Below the pieces are notes generated by a model. The model was not told the DNA's origin and did no database searches. It saw only the letters and a list, made by a program, of their open reading frames with translations. Below, piece by piece: positions 27,202-36,869 of a stretch of 64,000 nt of DNA. Position numbers and translations under genes: made by a program. Source of the DNA: Streptomyces sp. 71268 (lineage in GTDB: Bacteria; Actinomycetota; Actinomycetes; Streptomycetales; Streptomycetaceae); contig NZ_CP114200.1 of the NCBI RefSeq assembly GCF_029392895.1, positions 2,821,001-2,885,000 on the forward strand. The letters are read 5' to 3'. Numbering within the stretch: the first letter of the stretch is position 1; each line of letters opens with the position of its first letter.

Positions 27202-28467
27202 CTACCAGGAGCCGGGCGGGTTCGCGGGCGGTGGGCCCGCCGGGGGCGGAGGCGGCGGGGCGCCGTAGCCGCCGCCCTGATAGCCGCCCTGCTGGTCACC
27301 CTGGTATTCGCCCTGGTAACCACCCTGATAGCCGCCGCCCTGCTGGCCGCCCGGATAGCCGTCCTGGTAGCCACCGGCCGGTTGGCCACCCTGATAGCCG
27401 CCGGCCGGCGGGTAGTCGCGGGGCGAGGGGGTCGGGCCGTAGCCGTCGGGGGTGGCGTAGCCGTCGCCGCCGTGGCCCGGTGTGGGCTGGGGGCCCCAGC
27501 CGGGTGGCGGGCCCGTGACGTGCTCGGGTCCTCGCGGGGCCAGCGCGAGGAGGGCCACCAGGCCGGCGGCGACCTGTACGAAGGACGACCACACGTACAG
27601 CTTCTGACTGGTGGCCAGCTTGTCCATGACGTCGAGGACCTCGAGCTTGAAGATGATCGACAGGTCACCGACCGAGTACGCGATGACCAGGAGGGCGGCG
27701 ACCAGGCCCAGCGGCCGGACGTAGGGCGCCCGGCGCAGCGCGAGGGCGCCGGCCACCACCGCCAATAGCGCGACGAACCAACCGACCCAGCCGGTGGGCT
27801 GGCCGAGGACCGTCAGGAGGTAGCGCTCCCCGGTGAGCTGTCGCTTGTACGCCTCCCAGCCCCGGTCCTGGGCGTAGTAGATCTGCCAGCCGATCAGGAC
27901 CAGGCCGATGCCGCCGAGGAAGGCGAAGGCCGCCCCCGCCCCGCCGGGCGTGGGCTCGGCGAGCCGCGCGGGCGGGGCCGTGCCGTACCGCTGCTGGTCG
28001 GTCGCCGGGGGTCGCTGCCGGGCCGCGTTGCGCGCGACGACGACCGCCAACAGCACCGCCACGCTGATCAACACCGCCGACCAGCACGTGAGTTGCGCCC
28101 GGGTGGCTATGCCGCCGGGCATGCCCTCCATCCAGTCGGCGTGCAGGTTCCACAGGCTGGGCAACCGCAGCGCGATGGTGGCCACCGCGACGGTGACCAG
28201 GGCGCTGGCGGCGACGGCGGAGTGCATGACGATCAGGCCGGTCGCCACGTAGAGCACGAGCAGGACCAGGTCGTAGTAGGACGAGGTGACCAGGCCCCCG
28301 CTGTAGGGGGAGGTCCCCAGCCCGACCCAGTACCACCACACGGTGGACGCCTCGTCGACCTCGTTCAGGTCCCGGATGATCCAGGCCAGCGAGACGGCCG
28401 CGAACACGGCGCAGTACAGCGCGCCGAAGATCCGTAACCCACGCCCGATGGTTTGCTGTTCACTCAC
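27202..28467 (-). CDS. multi-pass membrane protein with Gly/Tyr/Gln-rich tail (paralogue 2)
   Basis: This 421-residue product starts at a GTG at 28467 behind GGGGGCGGCCAAC. It shares with paralogue 1 the segments SLAWIIRDLNEV, SSYYDLVLLVLYVATGL, IALRLPSLWNLHADWM and the positions of about seven hydrophobic helices, so the pair arose by tandem duplication. The C-terminal ~95 residues are low-complexity GYQGG and QQGG repeats closing with a proline run. Such tails are common in actinobacterial membrane proteins and may be flexible or phase-separating. The function is unknown. Confidence 0.78.
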   Translation of the reverse strand: MSEQQTIGRGLRIFGALYCAVFAAVSLAWIIRDLNEVDEASTVWWYWVGLGTSPYSGGLVTSSYYDLVLLVLYVATGLIVMHSAVAASALVTVAVATIALRLPSLWNLHADWMEGMPGGIATRAQLTCWSAVLISVAVLLAVVVARNAARQRPPATDQQRYGTAPPARLAEPTPGGAGAAFAFLGGIGLVLIGWQIYYAQDRGWEAYKRQLTGERYLLTVLGQPTGWVGWFVALLAVVAGALALRRAPYVRPLGLVAALLVIAYSVGDLSIIFKLEVLDVMDKLATSQKLYVWSSFVQVAAGLVALLALAPRGPEHVTGPPPGWGPQPTPGHGGDGYATPDGYGPTPSPRDYPPAGGYQGGQPAGGYQDGYPGGQQGGGYQGGYQGEYQGDQQGGYQGGGYGAPPPPPPAGPPPANPPGSW

Positions 28468-28940
28468 GTTGGCCGCCCCCCTGACTGCCCCGCTCGGGCA
28501 GCGGCACCGCCCGGCACGAGGGGTCTACCCAGCGTGCGGGCGATCTAGTGCGCCGGCGGCGACGAGGTCGGAAAAAGTCTCGGCGCCCCGGGGACCTCCC
28601 GCTTTCCGTGGCCGTGCGCTCCTGTCGGCGACGCGCTCCCCTATCGGCGTGATCGGGTGCGATGGCGTGTACTGGCGGCGAAACGGCCCGGAAATCAACG
28701 GGTTTAAAGAGATTTTAGTGGCGTCTGTCGCCTTTCCGTACAGCCTGTCAAGCACGCGCCCACCTCGATCTGCAAAACCTTCGCTCAAGAAGGTGGCAGC
28801 CGCCCGGTATCCGTTCGACGCCCCCTTGACCGAGCTGGGAATTCATTGCGACAGTCCCGCTCATCCGGCGGCGCGTAGCGGCGTCCGCGGGTAGTCCACG
28901 AGCACGGCACACCCAGTGAGAAGTGCGGGGGCGCTACGCG
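28468..28940. promoter_or_regulatory. 473-base upstream region of the first peptide ABC operon
   Basis: This gap is noticeably lower in GC than its surroundings, especially 28690-28730 (ACGGGTTTAAAGAGATTTTA). It is divergent between paralogue 2 and the first permease gene, so it must hold the promoter of the ABC operon and probably that of the membrane protein. No operator could be defined by eye, and no gene is seen. Confidence 0.45.
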
Positions 28941-30002
28941 ATGACGAGTCCATTCCAGGCCGCTGCCGCAGGGCCCGAACCCGCCGCCGGCGGCGTGCCA
29001 CCGGGCCCGGGACGGGTGACGAAAGAGAGCGGTCCGGGCGAGCCGGTGGTGGCCAAGGAGTTGGTCGGCCGCTCACCCCGGCAATTGATGTGGCGCCGCT
29101 TTCGGCGCGACCGGGCGGGCGTGGTCGCCGCCCTCGTGGTGCTGTTCTTCTTCGCCGTCGCGCTGCTGGCACCGGTGATCTCGTGGCTGTACGGAAAGGA
29201 CGCGTACACCACCTACGGCCTGGACCGGCCGGAACTCCTCGACCCGGTCAGCGGCTATCCGATGAAACCCAACGGCGGGATAGATGGCGAGTTCTGGTTC
29301 GGAATTGAACCGAAACTCGGCCGCGATGTGCTGATGCAGCTCGTCTACGGCATTCGCACCTCGTTGCTCATCGGTCTCGCCGCCACCGTGCTCTCCACGG
29401 TCACCGGCATCGTCATCGGAGTGGCCGCCGGATATCTCGGCGGGCGCACCGACTACTTCCTTGGCCGGCTCATCGATCTGCTGCTCTCCTTTCCGCAGCA
29501 GTTGTTCTTCGTGGCCTTCATGCCGGTGGTCACCGCGCTTTTCGTGAGCCCGGAGAAGGAAACACCCACCTATTTACGGGTGACGGCGCTGGTCCTGGTG
29601 TTGTGGCTGCTCGGGTGGATGCAGTTGGCCCGGCTGCTGCGCGGCCAGGTGCTCTCGCTGCGGGAGCGGGAGTTCATCGAGGCGGCCCGGGTGACCGGGG
29701 CGTCCCCGTGGCGGATCATCCGCAAGGAGTTGTTGCCCAATCTGGGCACGCCGATCCTGGTGCAGTCCACGCTGATGCTCCCCATGTTCGTGACCGCCGA
29801 GGCGGGCCTCTCCTTCCTCGGCGTCGGGATCGTAGAGCCGACCCCGGACTGGGGGCGGATGTTCGCCAAGGGGGCCGAGTTCTACGAGGGCGACATCACC
29901 TACATGTTCTTCCCCGGCGTGGCGATGGTGGTCTTCGTCGTGGCCTTCAACCTGCTCGGGGACTCCGTCCGGGACGCCATGGACCCGAAGACCACCCGAT
30001 GA
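28941..30002 (+). CDS. oligopeptide ABC transporter permease (DppC/OppC type), operon A
   Basis: This 353-residue permease belongs to the OppC/DppC class. It has an N-terminal cytoplasmic stretch ending SPRQLMWRRFRRDRAG, a first membrane helix and a long extracellular loop (residues about 80-120), then five helices. The EAA-type coupling loop is EFIEAARVTGASPWRIIRKE (about 240-260). I chose the ATG at 28941; a GTG at 28923 is also possible. It opens a five-gene operon in the unusual order permease-SBP-permease-ATPase-ATPase, the order reported for bldK of S. coelicolor and for at least one other Streptomyces oligopeptide transporter. Confidence 0.9.
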   Translation: MTSPFQAAAAGPEPAAGGVPPGPGRVTKESGPGEPVVAKELVGRSPRQLMWRRFRRDRAGVVAALVVLFFFAVALLAPVISWLYGKDAYTTYGLDRPELLDPVSGYPMKPNGGIDGEFWFGIEPKLGRDVLMQLVYGIRTSLLIGLAATVLSTVTGIVIGVAAGYLGGRTDYFLGRLIDLLLSFPQQLFFVAFMPVVTALFVSPEKETPTYLRVTALVLVLWLLGWMQLARLLRGQVLSLREREFIEAARVTGASPWRIIRKELLPNLGTPILVQSTLMLPMFVTAEAGLSFLGVGIVEPTPDWGRMFAKGAEFYEGDITYMFFPGVAMVVFVVAFNLLGDSVRDAMDPKTTR

Positions 30003-30165
30003 GCCGGCCGCCGAAAAGACGCCGAGGTAACCGCGGACCGGCCCGCTCGGCCCCGTAGCCCGGCGGTGCCAGTCGGCGCGCCCGACAGTGACCGGCGTAA
30101 CCAGGCAACACCAGGCAGACAGTGCGCAGCAGTGTTCGTCCGACGAGGCAGGTGGATGCACAGCC

Positions 30166-31953
30166 ATGACGGTCAACCGCACATCGAAAGTCAGAACCCG
30201 TGCCATCGCGCTGGCCGCCGGGGCCCTGGTGCTCGCGGCGTGCAGCGAGGGCGGCGGGTCCGGCAGCGACCGCTCGACGGAGCCGACGATGCGGGCCCAC
30301 GGCATCACCCTGGGCAGCGCGGCCGACTCCACCGGCCCCGCGAAGGAGGTGCCCGGCGCGAAGAAGGGCGGCACGGTACGGGTCCTGCAACGTGACGCGT
30401 ACGAGTACCTGGACCCCGGGCAGATCTACGTCACCGACGAGCTGATCATGCAGACCGTCTACAACCGGACGCTGACCAGCTACCAGGTGGACGACAAGAC
30501 GGGGAAGACGAAGCTGGTCGGCGACCTCGCGACCGACATCGGCAGGTCGTCGGAGGGCGGCCGGACCTGGACGTACACGCTCAAGGACGGGCTGAAGTTC
30601 GAGGACGGCACGCCCATCACCTCGCGGGACGTGCGGCACTCCATCGAGCGGCTGTACGCGAAGTACCAGACCAACGGGCCCCTCTACCTCCAGCAGTGGC
30701 TCTCGGGCGAGGGGCAGACCTTCCGCGAGGCGCTGCCGGACGGCCCGTACGGCGGGGACCACCTGCCGGCGTCGGTGCTCGACACGCCGGACGAGAAGAC
30801 CATCGTCTTCCACTTCGACCAGCCGCGCGCCGAGGTGCCGTTCGCGGTGGCCATGCCGAACATCGGCGCGGTGCCGCCGGGCAAGGACAAGAAGGAGGGG
30901 TACAACAAGGCGCCGGTGGCCTCGGGCCCGTACAAGGTCGCCGACTTCAAGCCGGGCAAGGGCATCACGTTCGTACGCAACAAGCACTGGGACCCGAAGA
31001 CCGACCCGATCCGGCACCAGTACGTGGACCGCTTCGAGGTGTCCTTCGGCCACCAGTGGACGGACTCCACGCGCCGCCTCCTCGCCGACCAGGGCGCCGA
31101 CAAACAGGCCATGACCTGGAACAACGCGGTGGACCCGGCGCAGATCTCCACCGTGTTGAAGGACCGGGGGGCGATGGCGCGCTCGTTGACCCGCACCCAG
31201 CCGTACGTGGACGTCGTCAGCATCAACACCAGCCGGGTCAAGAACAAGAAGGTCCGCGAGGCACTGGCCTGGGCGTTCCCGGGCGGCCAGTACCTCCAGC
31301 AGTACGGCGGGCCCAAGGCCGGCGAGATCGCCGGATCGCTGGTCGGGCCCACCCTCAAGGGCCACAACCCCGACTTCGACCCGTTCCAGAAGCGGAAGTA
31401 CCCCGGCGGCAACATCAAGAAGGCGAAGGAGTTGCTGAAGGAGGCGGGCGAGGAGGGCTACCGGATCGTCTACGCGTACGGCAACGACAAGCCCGGGCAG
31501 GACGCGTCGGTCGTCGTGGAACGGGCCCTGGAGGCGGCCGGATTCCAGGTGGAGAAGAAGGAGCTGGACCGTGGCACGTACTACACGCAGATCGGCAAGG
31601 TGAACAACACCTACGACCTGTACCGCTCCTCGTGGAGCGCCGACTGGCCCTCGGGCTCGACGGTGGTCCCGCCGGTCTACGGCGGCGAGAACGTCCACGA
31701 CAGCTCGCCCAACTACTCCCACCTCAACTCCCCCGCGATCAACAAGGAGATCGAGCGGATCGAGCGGATCGAGGACCTGAACAAGGCCGCCCCCGAATGG
31801 GTCAGGCTGGCCGAACGCGTGCTGACCGAGGAGATCCCGCAGGTCCCGGTCTTCTACAACCGGCTGTTCACGCTGTGGGGTTCGGGCATCGGCGGGGTCA
31901 AGTTCCACGAGCCGTACGGCGCGGTCGACCCGACGGCCGTGTTCGTGAAGTGA
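30166..31953 (+). CDS. oligopeptide-binding lipoprotein (SBP family 5), operon A
   Basis: This 595-residue solute-binding protein has a lipoprotein signal, with the lipobox LAAC placing the modified Cys at residue 26 after RTRAIALAAGALV. The mature domain is a family-5 peptide/nickel-binding fold (TWTYTLKDGLKFEDGTPITS, FKPGKGITFVRNKHWDPKTD). It delivers peptides to the flanking permeases at the outer membrane face. I chose the ATG at 30166 rather than 30088 because only this start gives a proper signal peptide. A 163-base gap before it and a strong hairpin after it suggest that its transcript level is set separately from the rest of the operon. Confidence 0.92.
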   Translation: MTVNRTSKVRTRAIALAAGALVLAACSEGGGSGSDRSTEPTMRAHGITLGSAADSTGPAKEVPGAKKGGTVRVLQRDAYEYLDPGQIYVTDELIMQTVYNRTLTSYQVDDKTGKTKLVGDLATDIGRSSEGGRTWTYTLKDGLKFEDGTPITSRDVRHSIERLYAKYQTNGPLYLQQWLSGEGQTFREALPDGPYGGDHLPASVLDTPDEKTIVFHFDQPRAEVPFAVAMPNIGAVPPGKDKKEGYNKAPVASGPYKVADFKPGKGITFVRNKHWDPKTDPIRHQYVDRFEVSFGHQWTDSTRRLLADQGADKQAMTWNNAVDPAQISTVLKDRGAMARSLTRTQPYVDVVSINTSRVKNKKVREALAWAFPGGQYLQQYGGPKAGEIAGSLVGPTLKGHNPDFDPFQKRKYPGGNIKKAKELLKEAGEEGYRIVYAYGNDKPGQDASVVVERALEAAGFQVEKKELDRGTYYTQIGKVNNTYDLYRSSWSADWPSGSTVVPPVYGGENVHDSSPNYSHLNSPAINKEIERIERIEDLNKAAPEWVRLAERVLTEEIPQVPVFYNRLFTLWGSGIGGVKFHEPYGAVDPTAVFVK

Positions 31954-31961
31954 CGCCCCCC

Positions 31962-32011
31962 GCGCGCGGTGGACGGCCGCGCTCGCGCCGTGCTGGCCGT
32001 CCACCGCGCGC
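31962..32011 (+). terminator. intra-operon stem-loop after the SBP gene
   Basis: A perfect 17-base stem (31962-31978 and 31995-32011, loop 16 bases) starts 8 bases after the SBP stop, inside operon A. Hairpins here commonly protect or partly terminate the transcript so that the binding protein is made in excess over the membrane subunits. Confidence 0.75.
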
Positions 32012-32081
32012 CGGGAACGTGATCGTGCAGTGACCGCGCCCGCCCGGGGCCCGCGCCCCCGACCCGGAGACCCGCGATGCC

Positions 32082-33059
32082 ATGCTGAGATTCCTCATCC
32101 GCCGCTCCCTCGGCGCGGTCGTGATCCTCGTCCTGATCAGTGCGATCACGTTCTTCCTCTTCTTCGCGCTGCCCGCCGACCCCGCCAAGCTGGCCTGCGG
32201 GAAGAACTGCGACCCGGCGTCCCTGGCCCTCATCAACGAGAACCTCGGCCTCGACAAGCCGATCCCCGTGCAGTACTGGGAGTTCATGGTCGGCATCGTC
32301 GCGGGCCGGGACTTCCCCGTCGGGCACTGCGACGCGCCGTGCTTCGGCTACTCCTTCGTCAACCAGGAGCCGGTGTGGCCCACCATCGTGGACCGCTTCC
32401 CCACCACGCTCTCGCTAGCGCTCGGCGCGGCCGTGGTCTTCCTGGTGATGGGCGTGGGGATCGGGATGATCGCCGCGTGGCGGCGCGGCACCTGGGTCGA
32501 CAAGCTCTTCAGCTCGCTCTCGCTGCTCGGTCAGTCGCTCCAGGTCTACTTCGTGGGCGTGCTGTGCCTGGCCTGGTTCGTCAGCGGACTGTCGATCATG
32601 GAGCAGCCTGCGTACCACCCGATCACCGAGAACCCCGCCAGGTGGTTCAGCGGCATGCTGCTGCCCTGGCTGGTCCTCTCGCTGATCTTCATGGCCAACT
32701 ACAGCCGGATGACCCGCTCGCAGCTGGTCGAGCAGTTGCACGAGGACCACGTGCGCACCGCCCGCGCCAAGGGCCTGTCCGGGCGCACGGTCTTCTTCCG
32801 GTACGCCTGGCGCGGGGCGATCGCGCCCATCGTGACCATCTTCGGCATGGACCTGGGCTCGCTGCTCGGCGGCGCCATGATCACCGAGTACACGTTCACG
32901 CTGCACGGCGTCGGCCGGCTGGCGGTGGACTCGGTCCGCCTCACGGACCTGCCCATGCTGATGGGCGTGATGCTGATCAGCTCAGCGGCGATCGTGGTGT
33001 TCACCATCGTCGTGGACGCCCTGTACGCCGTCATCGACCCGCGCGTGCGCCTCGCCTAG
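32082..33059 (+). CDS. oligopeptide ABC transporter permease (DppB/OppB type), operon A
   Basis: This 325-residue permease of the OppB/DppB class starts MLRFLIRRSLGAVVI with an N-terminal helix. It then has a long periplasm-side loop that includes three Cys residues (LACGKNCDPAS and GHCDAPC, four in all), five further helices and the coupling loop VRTARAKGLSGRTVF. The cluster of extracellular Cys is uncommon for DppB and could form disulphides. It ends 14 bases before the first ATPase gene, so the permease and ATPases are co-transcribed. It pairs with the DppC-type permease at the head of the operon. Confidence 0.92.
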   Translation: MLRFLIRRSLGAVVILVLISAITFFLFFALPADPAKLACGKNCDPASLALINENLGLDKPIPVQYWEFMVGIVAGRDFPVGHCDAPCFGYSFVNQEPVWPTIVDRFPTTLSLALGAAVVFLVMGVGIGMIAAWRRGTWVDKLFSSLSLLGQSLQVYFVGVLCLAWFVSGLSIMEQPAYHPITENPARWFSGMLLPWLVLSLIFMANYSRMTRSQLVEQLHEDHVRTARAKGLSGRTVFFRYAWRGAIAPIVTIFGMDLGSLLGGAMITEYTFTLHGVGRLAVDSVRLTDLPMLMGVMLISSAAIVVFTIVVDALYAVIDPRVRLA

Positions 33060-33073
33060 GAGGGCTGACCCAG

Positions 33074-34291
33074 ATGACCACCGTCACCCGTGGCGCGCCG
33101 GCGCCCGCGCCGGGCGCGGCCGGCGGCTACCTGTCCGTACGCGACCTCCGGGTGCGCTTCGCCACCGAGGACGGCACCGTGAAGGCGGTGGACGGGCTCT
33201 CCTTCGACCTGGAGCGGGGCCGCACGCTCGGCATCGTCGGCGAGTCCGGCTCGGGCAAGTCCGTCACCAACCTCACCGTGCTCGGCCTGCACGACCCGCG
33301 CACCACCACCGTGGAGGGCCGGATCCTGCTGGACGGCCAGGAGTTGACCGGCGCCGGCGAGCGCGCGCTGGAACGCCTGCGCGGCAACAAGATGGCGATG
33401 ATCTTCCAGGACCCGCTGACCGCGCTCTCCCCGTACTACACGGTCGGCCGGCAGATCGCCGAGCCGTACCGTAAGCACACCGGCGCGACCAAGCGGGCGG
33501 CGCGGCAGCGCGCCATCGAGATGCTGGCCAAGGTCGGCATTCCGCACGCGCGGCGGCGCGTGGACGACTACCCGCACCAGTTCTCCGGCGGCATGCGCCA
33601 GCGCGCGATGATCGCCATGGCGCTGATCTGCGACCCCGACCTCCTGATCGCCGACGAGCCGACCACCGCCCTCGACGTCACGGTGCAGGCCCAGATCCTC
33701 GACCTGCTCGGCGACCTCCAGCAGGAGTTCGGCTCGGCGATCATCCTGATCACCCACGACCTCGGCGTGGTGGCCAACACGGCCGACGACCTGCTGGTGA
33801 TGTACGCGGGCCGCGCGGTGGAGCGCGGAACCGTACGCGAGGTCCTGTCCGCGCCCCAACACCCTTACACCTGGGGTCTGTTGGACTCCATGCCCACCCT
33901 GGCCGGCGCCGTGGACACCCCACTGACCCCCATCCCCGGCGCCCCACCCAGCCTGCTCGCCCCACCCTCCGGCTGCCCCTTCCACCCGCGCTGCGGGTAC
34001 GCCGCCGTGGTGGGTGGCGACCGCTGCGCGACGGAGCGCCCGGCACTGCCCTCAGGCCGGGGGGCCGCGTGCCACCTGGGCCCGGAGCGCGCGGGCGCCG
34101 TGCGGCGGGGTGGGCCGGACGCCGTCCGGCGGGGTGGCGGCGGGTCCGCGGGCGCCGGCCCGGCGGGGGCGACACGTACGGACGACGGTCCGGCGCCTAC
34201 GGACGGCCCGGCACCTACGAACGATCCGCCCGGCGGAGGCCCGGTCAACAAGGAGCCGGGCGGGGACCCGAGCCGGGGAGGGGACCGATGA
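33074..34291 (+). CDS. oligopeptide ABC transporter ATP-binding protein (DppD/OppD type), operon A
   Basis: This 405-residue ATPase has Walker A GESGSGKS, signature FSGGMRQR and Walker [14 protein letters not shown]. The C-terminal oligopeptide/dipeptide extension ([11 protein letters not shown]) has a Cys cluster that binds an iron-sulphur centre in related OppD proteins. A Gly/Pro/Asp-rich tail of about 70 residues follows. The frame is open much further upstream, but the ATG at 33074 fits the family start. Its stop overlaps the next ATPase start by four bases. Confidence 0.93.
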   Translation: MTTVTRGAPAPAPGAAGGYLSVRDLRVRFATEDGTVKAVDGLSFDLERGRTLGIVGESGSGKSVTNLTVLGLHDPRTTTVEGRILLDGQELTGAGERALERLRGNKMAMIFQDPLTALSPYYTVGRQIAEPYRKHTGATKRAARQRAIEMLAKVGIPHARRRVDDYPHQFSGGMRQRAMIAMALICDPDLLIADEPTTALDVTVQAQILDLLGDLQQEFGSAIILITHDLGVVANTADDLLVMYAGRAVERGTVREVLSAPQHPYTWGLLDSMPTLAGAVDTPLTPIPGAPPSLLAPPSGCPFHPRCGYAAVVGGDRCATERPALPSGRGAACHLGPERAGAVRRGGPDAVRRGGGGSAGAGPAGATRTDDGPAPTDGPAPTNDPPGGGPVNKEPGGDPSRGGDR

Positions 34292-35508
34292 CGCGGGACA
34301 CGGCCACGGGGTGGCCCACCGAACAGGACGCGCGCGAGGGGCGGCCGGTGGGGAACGAACCCGCGCTCGGCGAGCCACTCCTCGTGGCCGAGCGGCTGAC
34401 CAAGCACTTCCCGATCACGGGCGGCTTCCCGTTCCAGCGGAAGGTCGGTGCCGTACAGGCAGTGGACGGCATCGACCTGGCGGTGCACGCCGGCGAGAGC
34501 TTCGGCCTGGTCGGCGAGTCGGGGTGCGGCAAGTCCACCACCGGACGGCTGCTGACCCGCCTGCTCGAACCGACCGCCGGCCGCATCAGCTACCGGGGCC
34601 AGGACATCACGCACGCCGACCGCAAGGCCCTGGCCCCGATCCGCTCCGAGATCCAGATGATCTTCCAGGACCCGTACTCGTCCCTCAACCCCCGGCAGAC
34701 GGTCGGCGCGATCATCTCCGGCCCGATGGAGATCAACCGCATCCGGCCACCCGGCGGCCGGGAGGCCCGGGTGCGCGAACTCCTGGAGACGGTGGGCCTC
34801 AGCCCCGAGCACTACAACCGCTTCCCGCACGAGTTCTCCGGCGGCCAACGCCAACGCATCGGCGTGGCCCGCGCCCTCGCCCTGAACCCCCGCCTCATCG
34901 TCGCCGACGAGCCCGTCTCCGCCCTCGACGTCTCCATCCAGGCCCAGGTCATCAACCTGCTCCAGCGCCTGCGCGCCGAACTCGGCATCGCCTTCGTCTT
35001 CATCGCCCACGACCTGGCGGTGGTCCGGCACTTCTCGCAACGGGTGGCGGTGATGTACCTCGGCAAGATCGTCGAGGTGGGCGACCGCGAGTCCATCTAC
35101 GCCCACCCCCGCCACCCGTACACCCACGCCCTACTGTCGGCGGTCCCGGACGCGACGGAGTTCCTCGCGGAGGGCGGGCCGACGACGGACTCCCCCGCCA
35201 ACGACCCCACCTACGGCGCTGCCCGCCCCGCCCGTCCCGCAGGCGGCGGACGCATCCGCCTCGCCGGCGACGTCCCCTCACCCATCCGCCCGCCGTCGGG
35301 CTGCCGCTTCCGCACCCGCTGCTGGAAGGCGCGCGACCGCTGCGCGTCGGAGGAACCACCCCTGACCCACATCCCCGGCAACCAGCCGGGCCACCTCGTG
35401 GCCTGCCACTTCCCGGAGGACCCGACGACCGAGCGCGGCGAGGAGGTGATTCTCGATCCGGCGTTGCGGGGTGGGGGTGTGGCGAAGGCTCGTGGTGCGG
35501 AGGGGTGA
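34288..35508 (+). CDS. oligopeptide ABC transporter ATP-binding protein (DppF/OppF type), operon A
   Basis: This 406-residue ATPase starts at an ATG in an ATGA overlap with the preceding gene, behind GGGGAGGGGA. It has Walker [10 protein letters not shown], signature [10 protein letters not shown] and Walker [13 protein letters not shown], and a C-terminal OppF extension with the Cys pair [14 protein letters not shown]. It is the last gene of operon A. No terminator hairpin is evident in the 114 bases before the PIMT-like gene, so some read-through is possible. The pair of ATPases forms the heterodimeric motor. Confidence 0.93.
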   Translation: MTRDTATGWPTEQDAREGRPVGNEPALGEPLLVAERLTKHFPITGGFPFQRKVGAVQAVDGIDLAVHAGESFGLVGESGCGKSTTGRLLTRLLEPTAGRISYRGQDITHADRKALAPIRSEIQMIFQDPYSSLNPRQTVGAIISGPMEINRIRPPGGREARVRELLETVGLSPEHYNRFPHEFSGGQRQRIGVARALALNPRLIVADEPVSALDVSIQAQVINLLQRLRAELGIAFVFIAHDLAVVRHFSQRVAVMYLGKIVEVGDRESIYAHPRHPYTHALLSAVPDATEFLAEGGPTTDSPANDPTYGAARPARPAGGGRIRLAGDVPSPIRPPSGCRFRTRCWKARDRCASEEPPLTHIPGNQPGHLVACHFPEDPTTERGEEVILDPALRGGGVAKARGAEG

Positions 35509-35622
35509 GGAGATCCTGTCGCCATCGCCCGCCCGACCCGCACCTGCCGTGCAGAACGTCGTTCGCTCTACGATGCGTTCAACCTCGCCGTCATCCGCAC
35601 GGCTAGCGAAAAGCCCCGGTAC

Positions 35623-36765
35623 GTGAGCACTTCGACCCAGCTCCGCGAGACGTTGGCGGACAGCCTCACCGAGACCGGCGCACTCACGGACCCCGAGTGG
35701 CGAAGGGCCGTCAGCGCGGTGCCGCGTGATTTGTTCGCGGGGGCCTACTTCAGGCCGGTGCCGGGCACCGTACCGACCAGCTATCGACCTGTCCGCGAAG
35801 GCGACCCCGGATGGTTGGAGGGGATCTACTCCGACGAGACGCTGATCACCCAACTGGACGGGCTGACCCGCCCCGACGATGTGGCGGAGGGGGCCGCGAT
35901 CGGTTCCCCCTCCTCCTCGTCAACCCTGCCGTCTCTGGTGCTGCGCATGTGGCAACAGCTCGGCGTCGAAGCCGGTCACCGGGTGTTGGAGATCGGCACC
36001 GGCACCGGATACTCGACCGCCCTCGGCGCGCACCACCTCGGGGACGCCAATATCACCAGCATCGAATACGACCCTGTGGTCGGCGGTGCCGCCGCTGTGG
36101 CGCTCAGGGCGGCCGGCTTCGCACCACGGCTGATCATCGGTGACGGACTGCGCGGCGATCCGGACGGAGGCCCGTACGACCGACTGATCGCCACGTGCTC
36201 GGTCCGGTACGTCCCGCTGCCGTGGCTACACCAGGTCCGGCCGAGCGGGAAGATCCTCGTCACTCTCTCTGGTTGGAGTCTCGCCAACGCCCTCGTCTTG
36301 CTGGATGTGACCGGCCCCGGGGAGGCAACCGGTCGGTTCCTGCCCGGCTACACCAGCTTCATGATCGCCCGGCCGCACGACCGCCCGCCCCGGCCGGCGC
36401 TGGCGCTGCTGCCGGGAGACGAGCGCCCGAGCGAGATCGACCCGACGAAGCTCGACGACTGGACCGGAGGCTGGGTAGCGCAGCTCGCGGCACCGTCGGC
36501 CGAACGCCTGGGTACTGGCGCGGAACAGATCCTCTGGGACGTGTCCACCGGCTCACAGGCTCGGACGGCTCCCAGCCCTGATGGCGGCTGGACCGTCGTA
36601 CAGCGGGGTCCCGTCCGCCTGTGGGATCAGGTGGAGCGGGCCGTGGAGCAGTGGCAGGCCGCCGGCGAACCGCACCAGGAAGGGTTCGGCATCACGATCT
36701 CGCCCGCCGGTCAGCGGGTGTGGCTCGGCACCGAGGCCGGCCCCGGGTGGGATCTGCCGATCTGA
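35623..36765 (+). CDS. PIMT-like protein methyltransferase with C-terminal extension (RiPP-associated type)
   Basis: This 380-residue protein starts at a GTG. The N-terminal part has the protein-L-isoaspartate O-methyltransferase layout: YSDETLITQ, SSSSTLPSLVLRM and SAM motif I VLEIGTGTGYS at 121-131. A C-terminal extension of about 130 residues ends LWDQVERAVEQW and FGITISPAGQRVWLG. This architecture is typical of methyltransferases accompanying graspetides, lanthipeptides and imiditides in actinomycetes, where they methylate Asp to form aspartimide or isoaspartate. No ATP-grasp or cyclase gene is adjacent. The same architecture recurs at 45560. The only small frame before it is a 17-codon ORF (35573-35626) without a ribosome site. 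Confidence 0.82.
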   Translation: MSTSTQLRETLADSLTETGALTDPEWRRAVSAVPRDLFAGAYFRPVPGTVPTSYRPVREGDPGWLEGIYSDETLITQLDGLTRPDDVAEGAAIGSPSSSSTLPSLVLRMWQQLGVEAGHRVLEIGTGTGYSTALGAHHLGDANITSIEYDPVVGGAAAVALRAAGFAPRLIIGDGLRGDPDGGPYDRLIATCSVRYVPLPWLHQVRPSGKILVTLSGWSLANALVLLDVTGPGEATGRFLPGYTSFMIARPHDRPPRPALALLPGDERPSEIDPTKLDDWTGGWVAQLAAPSAERLGTGAEQILWDVSTGSQARTAPSPDGGWTVVQRGPVRLWDQVERAVEQWQAAGEPHQEGFGITISPAGQRVWLGTEAGPGWDLPI

Positions 36766-36869
36766 CGCGCTCCCGGCCCGGGCCCACGGCAACGTCACCA
36801 AGCACAGGTTACGACCGTCCCCGGCGACGCCGCCGGACCGGAGCTGTCACCCGGCTGCCCTAGAGCCCC

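Noticed and set aside
30088..30165. Upstream start for the operon A binding protein
   Set aside because: The extra residues would precede and spoil the lipoprotein signal; the ATG at 30166 gives a proper lipobox.
28941..35508. Naming operon A genes bldKA-bldKE
   Set aside because: The gene order fits bldK, but at least one other Streptomyces importer has the same order and operon B is also a candidate; phylogeny is needed.
35573..35626. 17-codon ORF overlapping the start of the first PIMT-like gene (GTGA) as a precursor peptide
   Set aside because: No ribosome site, no Asp and no conserved precursor motif; too weak to annotate.
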